A stretch of DNA of 64,000 bases from Paractinoplanes ferrugineus (lineage in GTDB: Bacteria; Actinomycetota; Actinomycetes; Mycobacteriales; Micromonosporaceae): contig NZ_BOMM01000022.1 of assembly GCF_016862195.1 (NCBI RefSeq), positions 1 through 64,000 of the forward strand, read 5' to 3'. Below are positions 52,409-59,465 of the stretch, piece by piece (positions within the stretch are counted from its first letter, which is position 1; each line of letters starts with the position of its first letter). Position numbers and translations under genes: made by a program. Under the pieces are notes generated by a model. The model was not told where the DNA came from, made no database searches, and saw nothing but the letters and a program-made list of their open reading frames with translations.

Positions 52409-53193
52409 TCTTCGACGGACTGTTCGACGACGCGGCCCTGTTCCCGCCGGGCGACGCGCCGATGGAGGTGGCGGTCCCGGCTCATCGGTCGCTGCGCGCC
52501 CGCTTCGCGGACCTGGTCGGACCCTTCGTCGTCGCGGCGGCGCGGCTCGACGAACTGATGCCGTACGCCGACGAGGCGGCCCCGATCGACGTGTCGCTGA
52601 TCGCCGCCGCCGCCGACCTGACCACGCTCGACCGGCCCGGCGTGCGCGTGCGAGCGGTGGAGATCCCGGCCGTGCGCACCGCCCCGGACGCCCGTGACGT
52701 GCTGAAGATCCTCGACGACGTCCTGCCCCCGGAGGTGCCGGCCTACGTCGAGTTGTCGTGGGACGCCCTGCACGTGGTCGACGTCCTGGCCGGCACCCGT
52801 TACCGGGCCAAGCTGCGGACGGGCGGGCTGCGCGCCGACCTCTTCCCGGCGCCGGCCGCGCTCGCCGACGCGATGGCGGCCTGTGCCGCCCGCGGCATCG
52901 CGTTCAAGTGCACGGCCGGCCTGCACCAGGCGATCCGGCACACCGACCCGGCCACCGGCTTCGAGCACCACGGCTTCCTGAACGTGCTGCTGGCCGCCGC
53001 CGCGCTCAGTGCCGACGGCTCGGCCCTGATCGCCGAGGGTCATCTGGAAGCCGACTACGCGCCGGGCGTCGCGGCCGGCATCCGGGCCCTGACCCCGGAG
53101 CGGGCCGCCCTGGCCCGCGACCTGTTCATCTCGTTCGGCACGTGCAGCGTGCAGGAGCCGATCGACGACCTGACGACCTTGGGACTGCTGTGA
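52405..53193 (+). CDS. Uncharacterised protein coupled to homogentisate catabolism
   Basis: 262 residues of no recognised family, cytoplasmic. Starts MIFDGLFDDAALFPPGDAPMEVAV; likely an alpha/beta barrel-type fold, from alternation of beta strands and helices (VPAYVELSWD, GTRYRAKLRTGG). A conserved-looking region near 170-205 reads GIAFKCTAGLHQAIRHTDP then FEHHGFLNVLLAAA, with a Lys, a Cys and several His that could be catalytic. The GTG start overlaps hmgA (GTGA) and its stop overlaps fahA in the same way, so it is translated in step with the pathway. A role in the maleylacetoacetate isomerisation gap is possible, since no isomerase is seen here. Confidence 0.75.
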   Translation: MIFDGLFDDAALFPPGDAPMEVAVPAHRSLRARFADLVGPFVVAAARLDELMPYADEAAPIDVSLIAAAADLTTLDRPGVRVRAVEIPAVRTAPDARDVLKILDDVLPPEVPAYVELSWDALHVVDVLAGTRYRAKLRTGGLRADLFPAPAALADAMAACAARGIAFKCTAGLHQAIRHTDPATGFEHHGFLNVLLAAAALSADGSALIAEGHLEADYAPGVAAGIRALTPERAALARDLFISFGTCSVQEPIDDLTTLGLL

Positions 53194-54404
53194 GCTGGCT
53201 CGAACTGCCCGCCGGAACCGGCTTCGGCCTCGCCAACCTGCCCTACGGGATCTTCACGAGCGGCCCGGACGACAGGCGTACGGGGGTGGCGGTCGGCGAT
53301 CGGGTGCTCGATCTGGCCGCCGTCACCGGTGATCCGGTGCATGCCACCGGCAGTCTGAACGCGTTCATGGCGCAGGGGCCCGCGGCGTGGTCGCGGCTGC
53401 GGCGGCGCCTCGTCGACTTGCTCACCGACGAGTCGCACCGGTCTGCCGTCGAACCGCACCTGCACCCGGCCGCCGCGGTGACGATGCACCTGCCGGTGGA
53501 GGTCGCCGACTACGTCGACTTCTACAGTTCGCGGCACCACGCCGAGAACCTCGGCCGGATGTTCCGGCCCGGCACGCCGCCGCTGACCCCCAACTGGACC
53601 CATCTGCCGATCGGCTATCACGGCCGGGCCGGCACCGTGCAGGTGTCGGGCACCCCGGTCGTCCGCCCGAACGGCCAGCGCAAGTCCCCCGACGCCGCAC
53701 CGTCGCTCGGTCCGTCGCGCCGCCTCGACATCGAGGCCGAGGTGGGGTTCGTCGTCGGGGTGCCGACCGCGCTCGGCGAGTCCGTCGCGCTGGGCGAGTT
53801 CGACCAGCATGTCTTCGGGGTGTGCCTGGTCAACGACTGGTCGGCGCGGGATCTGCAGGCGTGGGAGTACGTCCCGCTCGGCCCGTTCCTGGGCAAGTCG
53901 TTCCTCACCTCGATGTCGCCCTGGATCGTTCCCGTCGAGGCGCTGGCGGCGGCCCGGGTCGCACCCCCGGCGCGCGCCGAGCCGCTGCTGCCCTACCTGG
54001 ACGACACCGAGCATCCGTGGGGCCTCGACCTGGCCCTCGAGGTGCGACTGAACGGCGAGCTGATCAGCTCGCCGCCGTTCGCGGAGATGTACTGGACACC
54101 CGCCCAGCAACTCGCCCACCTGACCGTCAACGGCGCCTCGCTGCGAACCGGTGACCTGTTCGCCTCGGGCACCGTTTCCGGCCCGGCCCGTGACCAGCGC
54201 GGATCGTTGATCGAGCTGTCCTGGGGCGGCGCCGAACCGCTCACCCTGGCCGGCGGCGGCACGCGCACCTTCCTCGAGGACGGCGACGAGGTGACGATCA
54301 CCGCCACCGCCCCGGCCGCCGACGGCAGCCGCCTCAGTTTCGGCGCCGTCACCGGCCGGATCGCGCCGGCCGGCACCCCGGTGGGCGGTCTCGGCGGGTC
54401 GTAA
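53190..54404 (+). CDS. fahA: Fumarylacetoacetase
   Basis: 404 residues. Hydrolyses fumarylacetoacetate to fumarate and acetoacetate, the last step of tyrosine breakdown. FYSSRHHAENLGRMFRPG, LPIGYHGRAGTV (substrate-binding) and VNDWSARDLQAWEYVPLGPFLGKSF (metal and catalytic region) are family hallmarks, and the N-terminal SH3-like domain (GFGLANLPYGIFTSG) is present. Starts at a GTG overlapping the preceding gene by GTGA. Hmg, the unknown protein and Fah form one operon. Confidence 0.95.
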   Translation: MSWLELPAGTGFGLANLPYGIFTSGPDDRRTGVAVGDRVLDLAAVTGDPVHATGSLNAFMAQGPAAWSRLRRRLVDLLTDESHRSAVEPHLHPAAAVTMHLPVEVADYVDFYSSRHHAENLGRMFRPGTPPLTPNWTHLPIGYHGRAGTVQVSGTPVVRPNGQRKSPDAAPSLGPSRRLDIEAEVGFVVGVPTALGESVALGEFDQHVFGVCLVNDWSARDLQAWEYVPLGPFLGKSFLTSMSPWIVPVEALAAARVAPPARAEPLLPYLDDTEHPWGLDLALEVRLNGELISSPPFAEMYWTPAQQLAHLTVNGASLRTGDLFASGTVSGPARDQRGSLIELSWGGAEPLTLAGGGTRTFLEDGDEVTITATAPAADGSRLSFGAVTGRIAPAGTPVGGLGGS

Positions 54405-54445
54405 ATCAGCGGCATCCCACCGGACGAAAGGGATAAGTTTCCGGG

Positions 54446-55804
54446 ATGTCGGACGAGCTGCTCCCGGAAACCCGGCGCGCGCTGCGCCATCGCCTTGCCA
54501 CCGCCCAGGTCGAGGCCCGCGCCCCGTCGATCGTCGCCGCCGTCGTGCGCGACGGGGCCCGGGTGTGGGCGGAGAGCTGGGGGAGTGACACCGGCACCGA
54601 CGTGCAGTACCGGGTCGGCTCGATCAGCAAGACCTTCACGACCGTGCTGGTGCTGCGGCTGCGCGACGAGGGCCTGATCTCGCTCACCGACCCGCTCGGT
54701 GCGCACCTGCCCGGCAGCCCGGCCGGCGACGCGCTCATCCGGGACCTGCTCGCGCACACCGCCGGGCTGACCTCCGAGACACCCGGCCCCTGGTGGGAGC
54801 GCACGGCCGGGGAGCACCGCCGGGCGCTGACCGACGTGCTCGCCGAGCAGCACCGGGTGCACCCGGCCGGCGACCGGTTCCACTACTCCAACCCCGGGTT
54901 CGCGCTGCTCGGCGCGCTCGTGGCGAAGCTGCGCGGGCAGGAGTGGGGCACCGTGCTGCGCAACGAGATCCTCGAGCCGCTCGGCCTGCGCCGCACCACC
55001 CTGCTGCCGGTCGCGCCGCACGCCGCCGGCTGGGCCGTCCACCCGCACGCCGACGTGCTGCTGCCGGAACCGCTCACCGACACCGGCCTGATGGCCCCGG
55101 CCGGGCAGATCTGGTCGACCATCGAGGACCTGTCGCGCTACGCCGCGTTCCTGCTGCACGGCGACGACCGGGTGCTCAGCGCCGGCTCGGTCGGCGAGAT
55201 GCGCCGGCCGGCGAGCGCGCCCGCGGTCGGCCGCTGGAACTGGTCCTACGGCCTCGGCATGGAGCTGTTCCAGCGCGACGAACGCCTGCTGTCCGGCCAT
55301 ACCGGCTCGATGCCCGGCTTCGTCGCCACGCTGTGGACCAGCCCCGACGACGACCTCGCCGCGGTGGCCCTGGCCAACAGCACGACCGGTGCGCCCCTGC
55401 CGCTGGTCGCCGCCGAGATGCTGGACCTGGTCGCCGACCGGGAGCCGCGCATCCCGGCACCGTGGACCCCGCTGCCGTCGGTCGACGAGTCGCTGCTGGC
55501 CCTGGCCGGCCACTGGTATTGGGGTCCGGCCGAGCACGTGCTCAAACCGCTCGCCGACGGCTGGCTCGAGCTGACCGTGCCACCGGCGGTCCGCGGCGTC
55601 CGGTTGCGACCCACCGGCGCCGGCGAATGGATCGGCACGAGCGACTACTACGACGGCGAACGGCTGCGCCTCGGCCGCGCCGCCGACGGCACCATCACCC
55701 ACTTCGACCTGGGCAGCTTCGTCTTCACCCGCAGTCCCTACGACGCCGCCGCCCCGATCCCCGGCGGTGTCGACAGGGACGGCTGGCAAACCTTCAAATC
55801 CTGA
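54446..55804 (+). CDS. Serine hydrolase of the beta-lactamase/class C (PBP4*) family
   Basis: 452 residues, with no obvious signal peptide. SxxK nucleophile in RVGSISKTFTTVL, YSN in FHYSNPGFALLGAL and the third motif HTG in LSGHTGSMPGFVA. A C-terminal beta domain of about 110 residues follows, as in esterase-like members (PAVRGVRLRPTGAGEWIG). Could be an esterase, peptidase or lactamase; resistance is not implied. It follows fahA by 41 bases on the same strand, but nothing ties it to that pathway. Confidence 0.88.
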   Translation: MSDELLPETRRALRHRLATAQVEARAPSIVAAVVRDGARVWAESWGSDTGTDVQYRVGSISKTFTTVLVLRLRDEGLISLTDPLGAHLPGSPAGDALIRDLLAHTAGLTSETPGPWWERTAGEHRRALTDVLAEQHRVHPAGDRFHYSNPGFALLGALVAKLRGQEWGTVLRNEILEPLGLRRTTLLPVAPHAAGWAVHPHADVLLPEPLTDTGLMAPAGQIWSTIEDLSRYAAFLLHGDDRVLSAGSVGEMRRPASAPAVGRWNWSYGLGMELFQRDERLLSGHTGSMPGFVATLWTSPDDDLAAVALANSTTGAPLPLVAAEMLDLVADREPRIPAPWTPLPSVDESLLALAGHWYWGPAEHVLKPLADGWLELTVPPAVRGVRLRPTGAGEWIGTSDYYDGERLRLGRAADGTITHFDLGSFVFTRSPYDAAAPIPGGVDRDGWQTFKS

Positions 55805-55850
55805 TGTCGTAACTCGGTGGGGGTGACGGACCGTCGCTCCCGCCGAGGCC

Positions 55851-55876
55851 GGGCCGGGGCCCGGCTTCGCCGGCCC
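55851..55876. terminator. GC-rich hairpin after serine hydrolase gene
   Basis: GGGCCGG (55851-55857) pairs with CCGGCCC (55870-55876), with an inner CCGGC/GCCGG alternative around a TTC loop, followed by pyrimidines (CCCTTC). It lies 47 bases after the stop. Confidence 0.55.
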
Positions 55877-55921
55877 GGGCCCTTCATTCCGCGTGCGTGG
55901 CCGGAAACGTAACCTGGGCGG

Positions 55922-56302
55922 ATGCATCGGAGCCGGTTTTCCACACTGCTCATCGACGTCCCCACCGACGAGGCGGCGCGGGCGTCGGCCTTCTGGTCGG
56001 CGGCCCTCGGCGTGCCCGCCGAACCGGAGAAGGGCGAGGAGCAGTTCACCTCCCTGCCCGGCATCCTCGACGGCCTGACCGTGGCGGTGCAGGCGGTCGA
56101 CGACACCGCCCGCTACCACTTGGACATCGAGACCGACGACGTCGAGGCCGAGACCGAGCGCCTGCTGTCCCTGGGCGCCGTCGAGGTCAACCGCTGGCTG
56201 GAGTGCCGGATCCTGCGCGTCCCGGGCGGCCACCTCGTCTGCGTGATCCCGCGGCACAGCGACCCCGAAGTCTTCGCCCGCAACGCCAAGACCTGGCCGT
56301 GA
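55922..56302 (+). CDS. VOC-family protein (glyoxalase/bleomycin-resistance fold)
   Basis: 126 residues, a single vicinal-oxygen-chelate module pair: FSTLLIDVPTDEAARASAFWSAALG at the start, RYHLDIETDDVEAETERLLSLGA in the middle and a closing LRVPGGHLVCVIP strand. Metal or drug binding is possible but residues are not decisive. Monocistronic. Confidence 0.85.
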   Translation: MHRSRFSTLLIDVPTDEAARASAFWSAALGVPAEPEKGEEQFTSLPGILDGLTVAVQAVDDTARYHLDIETDDVEAETERLLSLGAVEVNRWLECRILRVPGGHLVCVIPRHSDPEVFARNAKTWP

Positions 56303-56451
56303 CGCCTGTCCGGGGCACCCGGCCCAGGCCGCTCACCGCCCCGACGCGCAGAGGCCGACCGTGATCGGGCCGCTTCAGAACGCCTGACCCGATCAGTCGA
56401 ATCGATGTTGATCAGCGTGGCGAAGTGCGGATCGTCGTGAGCAAGGCCTGA

Positions 56452-56541
56452 GTCGTTGATGACAGCTTGTGGAAGCTCATCGAGCCGGTGCTGCCGCCGT
56501 GGCCGGCGAAGGCTCCGGTCCCCGACAACTGGCCGGAACAG
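56452..56541 (+). pseudogene. Remnant of an IS5-type transposase N-terminus
   Basis: Thirty codons read VVDDSLWKLIEPVLPPWPAK, then APVPDNWPEQ, matching the start of actinomycete IS5-family transposases. No start codon, no catalytic part and no second end are visible, so it is a short relic. It lies next to the 3' end of the SRPBCC gene (9 bases), hinting at insertion and loss. Confidence 0.6.
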
Positions 56542-56549
56542 CGATCGTG

Positions 56550-56951
56550 TCAGGGGCTTTCGAGGGTCTGCTTCAGTTCGACCATGCCGCGCTCGGTGCG
56601 GGCCCGGACGGCGGGGGCCAGGTCGTGCGGGAGAACGTCGGTCAGCCAGATGAGGCGAGCCCCGGCACCCTCGTCGCGCACCTCGAACGACGCGTGATGG
56701 TAGGTGAGAGATAGTTTCTGGCCCGCTTGTACGGCGTACGCCAAGCGCCGCAGTTGATCGTCGACGGAGATGATCAGCTCCCTGATCTCGGAACCGTCGG
56801 GCATCGTCAGGATGCGGATGTCGCCCTCGAGCCGGGCGTCGCGGACCCGGCCGGGCAGCAGGCGCCGGTGGACGGCGGCGATGTCGGCGACGGCCGCCCA
56901 GACCTCGCCGGCCGGGCGGTCGATGAAGGTTTCTACACGGATGGTGGCCAC
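56550..56951 (-). CDS. SRPBCC/polyketide-cyclase-like protein
   Basis: 133 residues of the START/Bet v1 hydrophobic-pocket fold: ATIRVETFIDRPAGEVWAAVADI at the start, ELIISVDDQLRRLAYAVQ, and SFEVRDEGAGARLIWLTDVLP in the middle. It probably binds a hydrophobic ligand. Its stop is close to the transposase relic; no truncation of the domain is evident. DoxX gene lies 12 bases upstream on the same strand. Confidence 0.85.
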   Translation of the reverse strand: MATIRVETFIDRPAGEVWAAVADIAAVHRRLLPGRVRDARLEGDIRILTMPDGSEIRELIISVDDQLRRLAYAVQAGQKLSLTYHHASFEVRDEGAGARLIWLTDVLPHDLAPAVRARTERGMVELKQTLESP

Positions 56952-56963
56952 CCACCGATCATC

Positions 56964-57356
56964 TCAACCCTTGGTGGCCGCCCGCGCCCAGGCCACCAGC
57001 ATCGGCTGCCCGAGCAGGCGGAGCGCCCGTTTCCCGTCGGTGTCCAGGCCGAAGCCGTCCTTGCGCTCGATGAACTGGGCGACGTTGCCGGGGAAGACGC
57101 CGACGAAGAACCCGGCCACGGCGGTGCCGAGCAGCCGGCGGGCGGGCTGGCGCCAGGTCGTCAACAGCGCCGTGCCCAGCGCCAGTTCGACGAAGCCCGA
57201 CACCACGACGACGCGATCGGGATCGACCGGGAACCAGGACGGTACCTGGGCCTGGAACTCTTCCCGCTTGCTTGTCAGATGCCCGGCGCCGGCGGTCAGC
57301 AGGATGCCGCCGAGGGCAGCCTGGCCCAGCGCGCGCGCCACGGAGGATGCGTTCAT
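56964..57356 (-). CDS. DoxX-like small membrane protein
   Basis: About 130 residues with four hydrophobic helices: ARALGQAALGGILLTAGAGHLT, VVVVSGFVELALGTALLTTW, LLGTAVAGFFVGVFPGN and a short C-terminal one. DoxX relatives are integral membrane proteins linked to redox or quinone processes. Two possible starts, 57356 and 57374; the former is preceded by AGGGG only at zero spacing, the latter by the 14-bp palindrome at 57375-57388. Precedes the SRPBCC gene by 12 bases, so they are probably cotranscribed. Confidence 0.75.
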   Translation of the reverse strand: MNASSVARALGQAALGGILLTAGAGHLTSKREEFQAQVPSWFPVDPDRVVVVSGFVELALGTALLTTWRQPARRLLGTAVAGFFVGVFPGNVAQFIERKDGFGLDTDGKRALRLLGQPMLVAWARAATKG

Positions 57357-57374
57357 CCCCTGATGATCTCCCAT

Positions 57375-57388
57375 TTCGTCGCGACGAA
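57375..57388. promoter_or_regulatory. 14-bp palindrome before doxX-like gene
   Basis: TTCGTCGCGACGAA is a perfect palindrome just upstream of the doxX-like start region. Likely operator; the regulator is unknown. Confidence 0.5.
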
Positions 57389-57470
57389 TCATTCCGCGAT
57401 CGAAATACGCGTCGTGCTCGTCACATCAGCCAGGCAATCCGTGGTGCGTCCGCGCGCCGGGCGGGCCGTG

Positions 57471-57920
57471 TCAGGAGCGGGCGAGCACGACCACCGCCGT
57501 CTCGCGGCCGCGGCGGGCGGCGAACGCGTCGAGGTCGCCGTAGCCGGTGCAGTCGTGCAGGGCGGCCCACAGCCGCTCGCGGTCGGCGCCGGTCGCCTCG
57601 GTTGCGGTCACCGGGTGGGAGCCGGTCCTGAGGTCGACGGTGCCGTGCGGATCTGCCCGGAGATTGAGCCACCAGGCCGGATCTTCCTTCGCCCAGCCGT
57701 TCATGGCGAGGGTGACGTAGTTGTCGCCGTCTTGGATGTAGCCGAGGACCACGCCTCGGGGAGTGCCGGTGCGGCGGCCGATCGTGGTGAGGCGAAGCAT
57801 GCCGAACTTGCCGCCCGGCGTGGGGGTGGACAGGCCGACGCGGTCGGCGGAGACGCGGAGCAGGGTGCGGTGGGCGCGCCAGGCGCCGCGGATGAACCAT
57901 CTCGGGGGCAGCTGGGGCAT
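57471..57920 (-). CDS. Deazaflavin (F420)-dependent nitroreductase family protein
   Basis: 149 residues of the Ddn/DUF385 family, split-barrel flavin-like fold. LTTIGRRTGTPRGVVLGYIQDGDNYVTLAMNGWAKEDPAWWLNLRADPHGTVDL spans the F420-binding region. It should use reduced F420 to reduce a quinone or nitro compound. It is divergent from a TetR gene with three related operators between them, so it is the predicted target. Confidence 0.88.
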   Translation of the reverse strand: MPQLPPRWFIRGAWRAHRTLLRVSADRVGLSTPTPGGKFGMLRLTTIGRRTGTPRGVVLGYIQDGDNYVTLAMNGWAKEDPAWWLNLRADPHGTVDLRTGSHPVTATEATGADRERLWAALHDCTGYGDLDAFAARRGRETAVVVLARS

Positions 57921-57939
57921 GGCTTCCTCCGGCCGGAAA

Positions 57940-57984
57940 CCTACGCTGTAGGTCTACGCCGTAGGTTAGGCCCTACGGTGTAGG
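57940..57984. promoter_or_regulatory. Three TetR operators CCTACGSYGTAGG
   Basis: CCTACGCTGTAGG (57940-57952), TCTACGCCGTAGG (57953-57965) and CCTACGGTGTAGG (57972-57984) are near-identical 13-bp imperfect palindromes; the first two abut. They occupy the whole divergent promoter between the Ddn-type gene and the TetR gene. Confidence 0.85.
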
Positions 57985-58004
57985 GGAGCAAGTAGGATTC
58001 CGCC

Positions 58005-58670
58005 GTGGCCCGACGCTCTCCCTCAGCCGGCATCCCGGCCCGCGCCAATTCGCGGCTGAGCCGGGCCGGCATCGTGGCCGCCGCCGTCGAGCTCGCCGAC
58101 CGTGAGGGCCTGGCCGGCTTCAGCATGCGCAAGCTGGCCCAGGCGCTGGAGGTCGACGCGATGTCGATCTATTACCACGTGCACGACAAGGGCACGCTTC
58201 TTGCGTGCATGGCCGACGCCGTCACCGCCGAGATCGTCGCGGCGCCGTCGGCCGGGCCGTGGACCGCTCGGCTACGCGCGCTGATCATGGCGGCGCGCGA
58301 GGTGATGCTGCGGCATCCGTGGGCGGTGCGGGTGATCGAGGGCGGGGACACCCCGACACCGGCCGTCCTGATGCACATCGAGCGAGTGCTGGCCATCATG
58401 CGGGCCGGCGACTGCCCGGTCGATCTCGGCCACCACGCCATCCACCTGCTGGGCAGCCGGATCCTCGGGTTCAGCCAGGATCTTTTCGCGGACAAGCCGG
58501 GTGCCGCCCCGCCGCCCCCGGGCGCCTTCGACGCCCTGCCGCACGTCGGCGAGCTTGCCGCCGAGGCCTCGCACAGCGGCACCCTCGGCGGCTGCGACGA
58601 CGACGTCGAGTTCGCCTTCGCGCTGGATCTGATCCTCGACGGACTCGAACGCCGGCGGACTTCCCAGTAG
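58005..58670 (+). CDS. TetR-family regulator (TetR class C-terminal domain)
   Basis: 221 residues. N-terminal helix-turn-helix (about 18-65): LSRAGIVAAAVELADREGLAGFSMRKLAQALEVDAMSIYYHVHDKGTLLACMADAV. The C-terminal domain (about 90-215) resembles TetR_C tetracycline-repressor types (LRALIMAAREVMLRHPWAVRVIE). Controls itself and the divergent F420-type reductase by three operators. Signal unknown, probably a xenobiotic. Confidence 0.92.
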   Translation: MARRSPSAGIPARANSRLSRAGIVAAAVELADREGLAGFSMRKLAQALEVDAMSIYYHVHDKGTLLACMADAVTAEIVAAPSAGPWTARLRALIMAAREVMLRHPWAVRVIEGGDTPTPAVLMHIERVLAIMRAGDCPVDLGHHAIHLLGSRILGFSQDLFADKPGAAPPPPGAFDALPHVGELAAEASHSGTLGGCDDDVEFAFALDLILDGLERRRTSQ

Positions 58671-58671
58671 T

Positions 58672-58698
58672 AGCGGACGCTGATCGTCCGGAACCGCT
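58672..58698 (+). terminator. Hairpin between TetR and VOC genes
   Basis: AGCGGACG pairs in two steps with CGTCC and CCGCT around a 5-base loop, with a GGAA bulge. Two bases after the TetR stop; weak candidate terminator. Confidence 0.35.
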
Positions 58699-58704
58699 CG
58701 TAGC

Positions 58705-59067
58705 ATGATCGGCATGGCTATCGCGCGCTCCCCGAGTTTCGTCCTCGACTGCCCCGACCCGTCGGTGCTGGCCCATTTCTACGGCGAGCTGCTGGGCTGG
58801 AAGGTCGAGCCCGGCGACGACTGGGCCGACATCAAGGACGGCCAGCAGTGCATCTCGTTCCAGCAGGTGGCCGACTTCCGGGCGCCGGAGTGGCCGGGCC
58901 AGGAACACCCGCAGCAGGTGCACCTGGACGTGATCGTCGACGACCTCGACACCGGGGAGCGGGCGGTGCTCGGGCTGGGCGCGACGAAACACGCGCACCA
59001 GCCCGACACCTCGTTCCGCGTCTTCCTCGACCCGGCCGGTCACCCGTTCTGTCTCTGCGTGGACTGA
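58705..59067 (+). CDS. VOC-family protein
   Basis: 120 residues. SPSFVLDCPDPSVLAHFYGELLGWKVE and VHLDVIVDDLDTGERAVLGLGATK mark the two beta-alpha-beta modules, ending DPAGHPFCLCVD. ATG at 58714 is an alternative start, and neither has a clear ribosome-binding site. The final codons form the first unit of an 18-bp tandem repeat. Confidence 0.82.
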   Translation: MIGMAIARSPSFVLDCPDPSVLAHFYGELLGWKVEPGDDWADIKDGQQCISFQQVADFRAPEWPGQEHPQQVHLDVIVDDLDTGERAVLGLGATKHAHQPDTSFRVFLDPAGHPFCLCVD

Positions 59068-59123
59068 GGTCTCTGCCTGGACCGAGGTCTCGGCGTGGAC
59101 CGGGGTCTCGGCGTGGACCGAGC
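59052..59123. repeat. Four 18-bp tandem repeats at the end of the VOC gene
   Basis: Units start at 59052, 59070, 59088 and 59106, with consensus TCTCGGCGTGGACCGAGG. The first unit holds the last five codons and stop of the VOC gene; the last runs into the stop of the convergent excalibur gene. The repeats fill the gap between the genes exactly. Confidence 0.85.
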
Positions 59124-59398
59124 TACTTCTTCTCGCAGGCCACGCCGTCCTTGTCCCGGTCGAGGCGGGTGTTCTTGAGGTAGGCCGCCCGGTAGACCAG
59201 GAACGTGGTCACCGGTTTGCCGGTGGCGGTCTTGTCGACGGCCCCCTCCTTGGCCACGCCGTGCTTGTAGACGGCGTTCAGCGTGGCGCAGTTGGGATAG
59301 CTGATCGGCTCGGGCGGGGCCGCCTGCGCGGGCGCGGCGATCCCGATCGCGGTTGTCGTCGCCACGGCGATCTGAACAATCTTGCTGGTCATGCTCAC
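59123..59398 (-). CDS. Excalibur calcium-binding domain protein (secreted)
   Basis: 91 residues with a signal peptide (about 1-26, cut near PAQA). A single excalibur domain: YPNCATLNAVYKHGVA, RAAYLKNTRLDRDKDGVACEKK, with the DxDxDG loop and cysteine pair of extracellular calcium-binding modules. Probably a small wall-associated protein. Confidence 0.9.
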   Translation of the reverse strand: MSMTSKIVQIAVATTTAIGIAAPAQAAPPEPISYPNCATLNAVYKHGVAKEGAVDKTATGKPVTTFLVYRAAYLKNTRLDRDKDGVACEKK

Positions 59399-59465
59399 AC
59401 GATGACCCGCGACGCCGCGACCGGGACGGGCGAACCCGCGACGATCAGCCGATGGGTGACGGCCC

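Noticed and set aside
54446..55804. Antibiotic-resistance beta-lactamase
   Set aside because: The family is broad and mostly esterases or peptidases. There is no signal peptide and there are no resistance neighbours.
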